A DNA stretch of 64,000 bases from Pseudocitrobacter cyperus (GTDB lineage Bacteria; Pseudomonadota; Gammaproteobacteria; Enterobacterales; Enterobacteriaceae), in the NCBI RefSeq assembly GCF_039889165.1, contig NZ_JAYMYY010000003.1, positions 310,001 through 374,000 of the forward strand. Reading direction: 5' to 3'. The first letter of the stretch is position 1. Each line of letters begins with the position of its first letter. This document shows, piece by piece, positions 53,660 through 62,000 of this stretch. Made by a program: the position numbers and the translations under genes. The notes under the pieces are model-generated. The model ran no database searches. It was not told the origin of the DNA and saw only the letters and a program-made list of their open reading frames with translations.

Positions 53660-54310
53660 ACAATACCCTCCTGTTCGGAATAAAAGTACAATAAGGCAAG
53701 AAAACGAACAAATGTTTTTTTATTGTTAATTGTGTTTTTCTTGTAACATCTTATAAAATAAAAACAAATAAATTTTATCCCTGTAATGACATCGTGATGA
53801 TGTGAACAGGTTGTTCGTTTTAACTTGTGTTCTAAGGCGATTGAATCAGTGTTCGCTTGCTCACAGCTATCTGCATGTGAATCATGGATATATAAATGCC
53901 AAGGCGATGTGAATGCGGGAGGAAGTACTTAGTTTGAGTGGAAAAGAGCTGATACTAAAGATAGCCCAGGCTTGATCCTGGTGGTTGGAGGTTCATGGTG
54001 ACAGGCGAATGTAGCGAAACGGCCAGATTTTACTCCCGCTGAAGGTGAGGGGCCGGCAGTCGAACAGGTTAATGGCCGGATGTTGCCGTCTCAGATAAAC
54101 CCTTTATGTTTTCCACTTTTTGTTGTGTGGCAATAATACGTATTCATCAGCATGATAAATAACAAAAAATAACCACGTCATAAAATGATTCACTTTGAAA
54201 TATAAAAAAACAATATCTACATTTGTTGACAAAATGTTACACGGGAGGCAATGTCCACTTTGATTGAGTGGTTTTATAAAAAATAACATTGATGATTAGG
54301 ATAATGGTGG
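53660..54310. promoter_or_regulatory. Intergenic region between the halogenase operon and cdiB
   Basis: About 650 bp with no convincing gene on either strand. It must hold the divergent promoters of the adenylation gene and of cdiB. The part near 53690-53800 and 54140-54260 is very AT-rich and may be silenced by H-NS or StpA. The middle (about 53830-54090) is less AT-rich and may be decayed sequence of unknown origin. No mobile-element ends are recognised. Confidence 0.5.
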
Positions 54311-55990
54311 ATGGGACTCTTTTCACGGCACTCACCTGTCGCGCTCCTTTTGACGGGTGTGGCCTTTTCCGGCGCGGCAGCACCTTTATCGCCCGCAGAC
54401 AGGAACGCGGTTCAACAACAACAACAGCAGCTTCTGGATCAGAGCCAGCAGCAGCGTGATGAGCTTCAGCGCGCCACGCCGCTACCGCGCGTCGCGCCCT
54501 CCACCGAGCCGGAACGGGCGGGCGGCCCCTGTTTTACGCTCTCAAACATCACTCTTCAGGGTGCCACGCTCATTCCGGCGCGCGACCAGCAAAAGCTCAC
54601 CCAGCCCTGGCAGGGGCGTTGTCTTAATATTGCGCAAATCACGCAGCTCACGAATCAGATTTCCGACTGGTACATTCAGCGTGGCTATATCACCAGCCGG
54701 GCGTATCTGACGGAACAGGATCTCTCCCGTGGCGAGCTGCACATTGCTGTACTGGAAGGACGATTACAACAAATCCGTCTTGAAGGTGTGCCGGAACGGA
54801 CGCTGAAGATGACCTTTCCTGGACTGGAAGGGAAGCCTCTGAACCTGCGCGATATTGAGCAGGGGATGGAGCAAATTAATCGCGTGCGTACTACACCAGT
54901 TCAGATCGAGATCCTGCCGGGCGATCGGCCAGGCGAATCCATCGTCAATCTCACCGCCAAGCCGGAGTTTCCGCTTCAGGCCTCGGTCAGCTTTGATAAT
55001 AGCGGGCAGAAAAGCACTGGTGTCGGGCAGATTACCGGCTCGCTGGTGGGTAACAATCTTCTGGGGTTGGCAGATAAATGGTTTATCAGCGGCGGACGCA
55101 GTAGCGCATTTTCTCATTCGCGCGATGCAAAGAACCTTGCGGCGGGCGTCAGCCTTCCCTATGGCTACGGTCTGTTTGACTACACCTACACCTGGAACGA
55201 CTACCTTAACGTCATTAACGTCATTGATAACGGAGGCTACAACTGGCGCTCCACGGGCGACACGGAAACACACCGTTTTAACTATTCTCACGTTTTGTTT
55301 CGCAATGGCGACCTGAAAACCGGCGTTTCGCTCGGCCTGAACCACCGCGTAAATCGTAATTTTCTCGACGGCGTAAAACTGGAAAGCAGCAGTCAGGAGT
55401 TCACCAGCCTGCTTTTTGGCCTCAATCATACCCAGAAAATTTTAGGCGGCGTGGCCACATTCAACCCTACCTTCAGCCGCGGGATGCCGTGGTTTAACGC
55501 CACTGACGATCACCTTTACCCCGACCAGCCGAAAGCGCAGTTTCGCAAATGGAGCGTTAACGCCAGTTGGCAGCGTGGGCTGACGGACAAGCTGTGGTGG
55601 CTTTCCAGCGTCTACTGGCAGTGGTCGCCAGACCGGCTTTATGGCAGCGAACGCCTGAGCATTGGTGGTGAAAGCTCTGTACGCGGTTTTAAAGAACAGT
55701 ACATCTCTGGCGATAACGGCGGCTACTGGCGTAACGAAATCAATTACACCCTGTTCGCGATGCCCGTTCTGGGACAAATCGGCACGATGGCGGCGCTGGA
55801 CGGCGGCTGGCTGAAAAAAGATGCCAGTGACCAGTATGCCGCAGGCACGTTATGGGGGGGCGCTGTCGGGCTGACCAGCGCCGGACGCTGGTTCTCCAGC
55901 CAGTTCACCATCGGCACACCGCTGGCGTATCCGGGCTGGCTGGCGCCGGATCATCTCAATATTTATTACCGTATTTCAGTGGCACTTTAA
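54311..55990 (+). CDS. cdiB: Two-partner secretion transporter CdiB
   Basis: A 559-residue TpsB/Omp85-family outer-membrane pore that exports CdiA. It has a signal peptide (about residues 1-23), a Gln-rich stretch (35-50), POTRA domains (about 70-230, with SRAYLTEQDLSRGELHIAVLEGRL) and a 16-strand barrel with SVRGF (near 460) of the lid loop. It lies 11 bp before the CdiA gene. The order cdiB-cdiA is that of E. coli-type contact-dependent inhibition loci. Confidence 0.93.
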   Translation: MGLFSRHSPVALLLTGVAFSGAAAPLSPADRNAVQQQQQQLLDQSQQQRDELQRATPLPRVAPSTEPERAGGPCFTLSNITLQGATLIPARDQQKLTQPWQGRCLNIAQITQLTNQISDWYIQRGYITSRAYLTEQDLSRGELHIAVLEGRLQQIRLEGVPERTLKMTFPGLEGKPLNLRDIEQGMEQINRVRTTPVQIEILPGDRPGESIVNLTAKPEFPLQASVSFDNSGQKSTGVGQITGSLVGNNLLGLADKWFISGGRSSAFSHSRDAKNLAAGVSLPYGYGLFDYTYTWNDYLNVINVIDNGGYNWRSTGDTETHRFNYSHVLFRNGDLKTGVSLGLNHRVNRNFLDGVKLESSSQEFTSLLFGLNHTQKILGGVATFNPTFSRGMPWFNATDDHLYPDQPKAQFRKWSVNASWQRGLTDKLWWLSSVYWQWSPDRLYGSERLSIGGESSVRGFKEQYISGDNGGYWRNEINYTLFAMPVLGQIGTMAALDGGWLKKDASDQYAAGTLWGGAVGLTSAGRWFSSQFTIGTPLAYPGWLAPDHLNIYYRISVAL

Positions 55991-56001
55991 GGGGCAGAGT
56001 G

Positions 56002-59000
56002 ATGGAAAAGGATAGGGTTCGTTTTTCTCAACGTGTACTGAGTGGGCTGTTAAGCCTGCTGCTGATTACGCAGCCCATGCTTCCGGCCATTGCGGCCACC
56101 ATCACCCCGTCCGGTAATACACAGATGGATAAAGCGGGTAACGGCGTGCCCGTTGTGAATATTGCCACACCAAATCAGTCCGGCATTTCGCACAACAAAT
56201 ATAACGATTACAACGTCGGCAAAGAGGGGCTGATCCTCAATAACGCCACCGGCAAGCTGAACCAGACCCAGCTTGGCGGCCTTATCCAGAATAACCCCAA
56301 CCTGAAACCCGGGCAGGAAGCCAAAGGCATTATCAACGAAGTGACCGGCACGAACCGCTCGCAGCTTCAGGGCTACACCGAAGTGGCGGGGAAAGCGGCT
56401 AACGTGATCGTAGCGAACCCCTATGGCATCACCTGTAACGGCTGCGGATTTATCAACACGCCGAATGCTACGCTGACCACCGGGAAGCCGGTACTTGACG
56501 CGAACGGTAAACTCCAGTCGCTCGATGTCACAAAAGGTAGCATCACCATTGAAGGGCAAGGGCTGGATGGCAGCCAGAGCGACGCCGTATCGATTATCGC
56601 CCGGGCCACAGAAATTAACGCCGCGCTGCATGCGAAAGATTTAACGATCACCGCCGGAGCCAATCGGGTATCGGCCAGCGGTGAAATCACTGCGCTGAAA
56701 GGCGCAGGCGATGCGCCGAAAGTAGCCGTCGATACGGGCGCACTGGGGGGCATGTATGCCAACCGTATTCACCTGGTTTCCAGCGAGAAAGGGCTGGGCG
56801 TTAACCTGGGAAACCTGAATGCGCGACAGGGCGATATTGTCCTGGATGCAAACGGAAAATTGACGATAAACAACAGCCTGGCGAGTGGGACGATGACGGC
56901 GAAAGGGCAGGCTGTTGCGTTAAGTGGCGATCATAAGGCGGGCGGGAACGTATCTGTCAGCGGCCAGGACGCTATCGCCCTGAATAACGCAACGCTGGTC
57001 AGTGATAAAAATATACAGTTAAGTGCTAATGGGCGACTCACGCAGAACGGCGGCAAGCTTACAGCAGGCCAGGATCTGACAGCCAATGCGCAAACGCTCA
57101 CACAGAACAGCGTCGCCCAGGCGGATGCCGCTGGAAATATTGCGCTCACCAGCAGTGAAAGCATTGCTACTCAGGGGAGTGTTATTGCCGGAAAACAGCT
57201 TAATGTTGTCGGAAAATCGTTGAGCAACAGCGGGCAGTGGAGTGCTGAGGGGACGGCGACCATTAAGGGAAGCAGCCTGAGTAACAGCGGGGTATTGCAG
57301 GGGAAATCACTGGCGATTGTCGCCGATCAGGATGTCCATGTTACAGGGCGACTCAATGCAGCGGATTCACTGGGTATCAACGCTCAATCGGTGACGACTA
57401 CAGCCAGCGCGCAGGTACAGAGTGGAAATGATCTGACTCTGACGGCAGAAACGGCCTCCCTTAGCGGAACCCACGCCGCGAATAATCAATTTACTGTGGC
57501 AGCGAATACCCTTACCCATGACGGTAAATCGAATGCCCGAACTGTCTCTCTCAATGCGCCAGACAATATCGCCAATAACGGCACGCTGGTGGCTGACAGC
57601 CTGAATCTTACCAGCCGGCGGATCGCCAATGGCGGCCTGATGCAGGGCAATGCGGCGCTGAATTTACATACGGGGGAATTTACTAATTTCAGCGGCGGTT
57701 CGCTCTACAGTATTGCTGCGCTGACGCTGGATATTCCCAGCCTCACTAACCGCGGGTTGATCACGACGGATGGCGATTTACGTCTTGGCGGTAGCAGCCT
57801 GGTGAATGCCGGTGAGATCAACGGCATCAGCATGCAAAACGATTATGCGACGGTGAAAAACGACGCTGCGGGTTGTTTACTGGCGGCAAATGCCCTATCC
57901 ATCTCCGGTCAGCATCTGGATAACGCTGGTTTACTGGCGGCGAATAACATGCTGTTGAGCAGCCAGTCCGTGAATAACCGCGGAAATATGCTCTCCGTCG
58001 GGGCGTTAAATCTCACCAGCCAGACGTTTAATAATGCGGGGTTGTTACAGGGAGATACCCTGACGCTGCAGACAAATGAATGGGTTAATAGCGGAAACGC
58101 GTTAGGTGAATCGGGCGTAACGGCTACGGTTCACGATCTCTTCTCCAGCCAGGGGAAAGTGTTAAGTCAGCAAAAAATGGAGCTGACGGCCACGCGTATT
58201 GATAACCAGGGGATGCTGGCAGCGAAGCTCCTTGAACTGCAAGGTGATCTGAACAATAGCGGGATTTTGCAGGCAAGCCAGACTCTCGCCTGGAACGGTA
58301 GCCATTTCAGTAACCTTGCCGGTGGTCAGGTGACTGGGGGCGAGGGGCTGCTGATTAATGCCAGGCAGTTTGACAATAACGGCCAGGTGGAAGGCGCTTC
58401 GGCGACGATCACCGCTGACAACCTGCAAAATAGTGGCAATATTCAGGCACAAAACGACCTGACGATTGCGGCAAGCGGGCGGCTTGATAATCAGGGGAAA
58501 TTACTTAGCCAGAATCTGTTTGAACTGACTGCGTCCCGGTTGTTTAACGACCATACCCTTGCGGCAAAATCGCTCATCATCGGCACGCCGGAACTGACCA
58601 ACAACGGTATTGTGCAGGGAAATAGTACATTACAGCTCACTTCCCGGAATGTGCTGAATGGTCAGACGGGCCAGATAGTGAGTGGGGCGGGGCTGGTTCT
58701 GAATCTCGACAAGCTGGAAAACCACGGCCTGTTGCTGGTTAACAACGGCTTTACCCTGGAAGGCGCGAACTTGTTTAACGTGGGCGATATTCAGGCAGAC
58801 AGTGTAAATCTGCAAATGCGTGATGCGTTAAACAACCAGGGGCAGATACTGGCGAAGCACGATGCGTTAGTCAGTACAGCCACGCTGGAAAATGATGGCT
58901 CTCTGGTCGCTCAAAATATGACGCTGAGCGGGACATCCATTCGTAACGGTGGCCTGGTTCAGGGGAGTGATAAGGCGTCAGTCACTGCGGATATCCTCAC

Positions 59001-62000
59001 AACGAACCCGGCAGGCCGATGGTTAGCGGGCAAAGCGCTGACGATGGACGCAAGCCAGGTGGATAACGCGGGTGTGATGCAGGGCGATACGGTTGCGTTA
59101 ACGGCAAAGACGCTGAACAACAGCGGCGTACTTAATGGCCTGAGCGGCATGCAAGGGGCGCTGACCGGGCAGCTTATAAACCAGGGGCAGATTCAAAGCG
59201 GTGGTGCTTTATCGCTGGTAGCCGATAACCTGAGCAGTGCCGGACGTATTGCGGGCGATACGCTTTCGCTCACTGCCGGGGCGCTCAATAATACCGGCCT
59301 GTGGCAGGGGATGAAGGGGTTAACACTGACTGGCGATACCCTTGCTACCGGTTCTGCATCCCGCACATTGAGCGGCGGGATGCTTGCCCTCAATGCAGGA
59401 AATATGACAACACAAGGCACCTTGCAGGGGCAGAACGTCACCGTTGTCGCAAATGACTGGCAGCATAAGGGCTCACTCATTAGCCTTGGTACTCTGACGG
59501 CTGAGGTCAGTAATACGCTCACTACGCCGGGCGATCTGATGAGTCAGGGAACAATGAGGCTGGCTGCACCGCAATTTGATAACAGCGGTAAGATCCTGAG
59601 TGAAAGCGGTATTACGCTGGATGGCCAGCAATTGACGAACAGTGGGACAGTTCAGGGAAATACGCTGGCGGCGCACCAGAATAGTATCCGCAACCAGGGA
59701 GCACTGACCGGCCTGCAAAGCCTGACGCTCGAAGCACGGGAGAATTTGACGGCTCGGATAGCGATGGCGTCATCGCAACAGGAACTGATTAACGCAGCGG
59801 GTGGCTCACTGCTGACGAAGGGCGCGCTGACAGTGACGTCCGCAGACGTTAGCAATGCCGGAATATGGCAGGGGCAATCGGTGTTACTCAGTGCCCAGTC
59901 GCTGAATAATAGCGGTGCAATTCAGAGCGCTGATACGCTGCAACTGACGCTCGCCGATAATTTAACCTCCTCGGCCGGAAGCAAAATTACGGCGCTCGGT
60001 AATGCGGCTCTACAGGCTCTCTCGTTAACTAACCAGGGGCAGTGGGCGGCCAAAAATCTTACGTTGCAGGGGGCCACGTTTGATAACGGTGGGGCAATCA
60101 GCGGTGTAAACGGTCTGACATTAGCGATGAGTGGGGCCGTCAGTCAGGAGCGCGCTGGTAGTCTGTTAAGCGGTGGCGTGCTGGAACTGAACGCAGCGTC
60201 CGTGGCCAACAGCGGTAAAATTCAGGGCGCGGCGCTTGCTGTGACTTCCGGGGGGCTAACCAACAGTGGAAGGTTGCAGGGCGATAATGGCACCACGCTG
60301 ACACTTAGCGGCGATTTAACTAACAATACTGACGGAGAAATTGTCAGCCGCGAGGCGATGACGGTAAATGCATCCTCTCTTTTCAATGATGGACTCATTC
60401 AGAGCGGCAGTGACAGCCGCCTTAATGCCACAGCCCGACTGCATAATGAGGGTAAACTGCTTGCCGGTACGGGGCTGACGCTCACCACCCCAGGCTACGC
60501 CGGGACGGGCTGGCTGCAGGCGACGAATCTTATCGTTAATGCTGCAAAGGCCAGTAATGACGGGAACTGGCTTGCGGATATCGCAACGCTGACAGGCAGC
60601 AGTTTTACGAATAAGGGCACAACCCAGGCAGGCCAGCTTACAGTCAACTACGACCAGTTGAACAATAACGGCACGTTAATGGGAACGTCACAACTTCTTG
60701 TTAATGCCGATCAGGTTAACCAGAGTGCCGCAGGCAAGTTATTAAGCGGCGGTGATTTATCGGTTCAGAGTACGGGGCTGAATCCTCTCGGCCAGGTGAT
60801 TGCGCTGGGAAATGTAACGCTGAAGCTGGTTAATGCCTTTACCGCCGAAAATACGCTTGCTGCAGGGAAAACGCTTTCTATTACCAGTGATGGGGCTATT
60901 GATAACCAGGGCGTTATGCAGGGGCAGGCGGTTAATCTGCACGCTGGCGGGCAACTCAGTAATAACGGGCAGATAACGACGGGTCGCGAGGCGAGTTCAT
61001 TCAGCGCTCGCAATGTACTGCTGAATGCGGCGGGAACGCTGCAAGGTGGCGGTGATATTGCGCTGACCAGTTTAGGCAATATTACGGTCGATGGCTTCAC
61101 CGGCACCTTAGGTTCATTGACGCTTAATGCGCCAGGCGCAATTATCAATACTGCGTTACTGTATGCCGCAAATAACATCGCGCTTTATGCCAGCAGTATC
61201 ACCAATCTGCGCGGCGATATTCTGGCCGGTAATCATCTGTGGATGCAAAAAGACGCGGCAGGCAATGCTAACGTTGAAGTTGTGAATACCTCCGGCACTA
61301 TTGAGACGCAAAACGGTGACATCACCATTAAGACGGCGGCACTGCGCAATGAACGTGCTGGTTTGCAGTCAACAACGCAGCCGACGGATCTCTCCTCAAA
61401 CTACGACTGGATTGGGCAATCGGATGTTGATATTCCGGTGGCTGTCCTGGGTCTTGATACATTAATCCAGGATAAATACAGCACTTATACCCATGATGGG
61501 GCGGGTTCCTGCGGAGGTAAACCCTGCTTCCTGTATGAAGATACCCACTTCTATTATCGCCCGGTTGAAGGGTATGAAACGCGTAAATTTGCACTGAGCC
61601 AGACTGCACAGATTGTGAGTGCAGAGGGGGGCAGTGGACGTATTGCCTCCGGTAAAGATATTCATATTGTTGCGGGTCAACTCAACAACCAGGCGAGCGT
61701 GATCCTGGCGAATAATGATATCAACCTGACAGGGCAGACACTCAATAATCAAAGCTACCAGAGTGGTACCTTTACTGAATACGCCGTTTATAAGTATGAA
61801 CGTGTGATAACGGGTGGTTCCCCATCCTCATCTTCAGGTACTTATTCACCGACACATCGTTATACGACTTACGAAAGTAATGTGCCTTATGTTCTGGATG
61901 GCATTGTTACTGAGACTGAAAATGGCGAACTGTTCCGTGCGGTGATTCAGGCTGGTGGTAATGTAACGGCAAACTTTACGGATGCTATAGGAAACGAAAC

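Noticed and set aside
54764..55429. Minus-strand frame of 221 codons opposite cdiB, and many minus-strand frames opposite cdiA
   Set aside because: They are shadows of the long plus-strand coding frames, with no start signals or family similarity.
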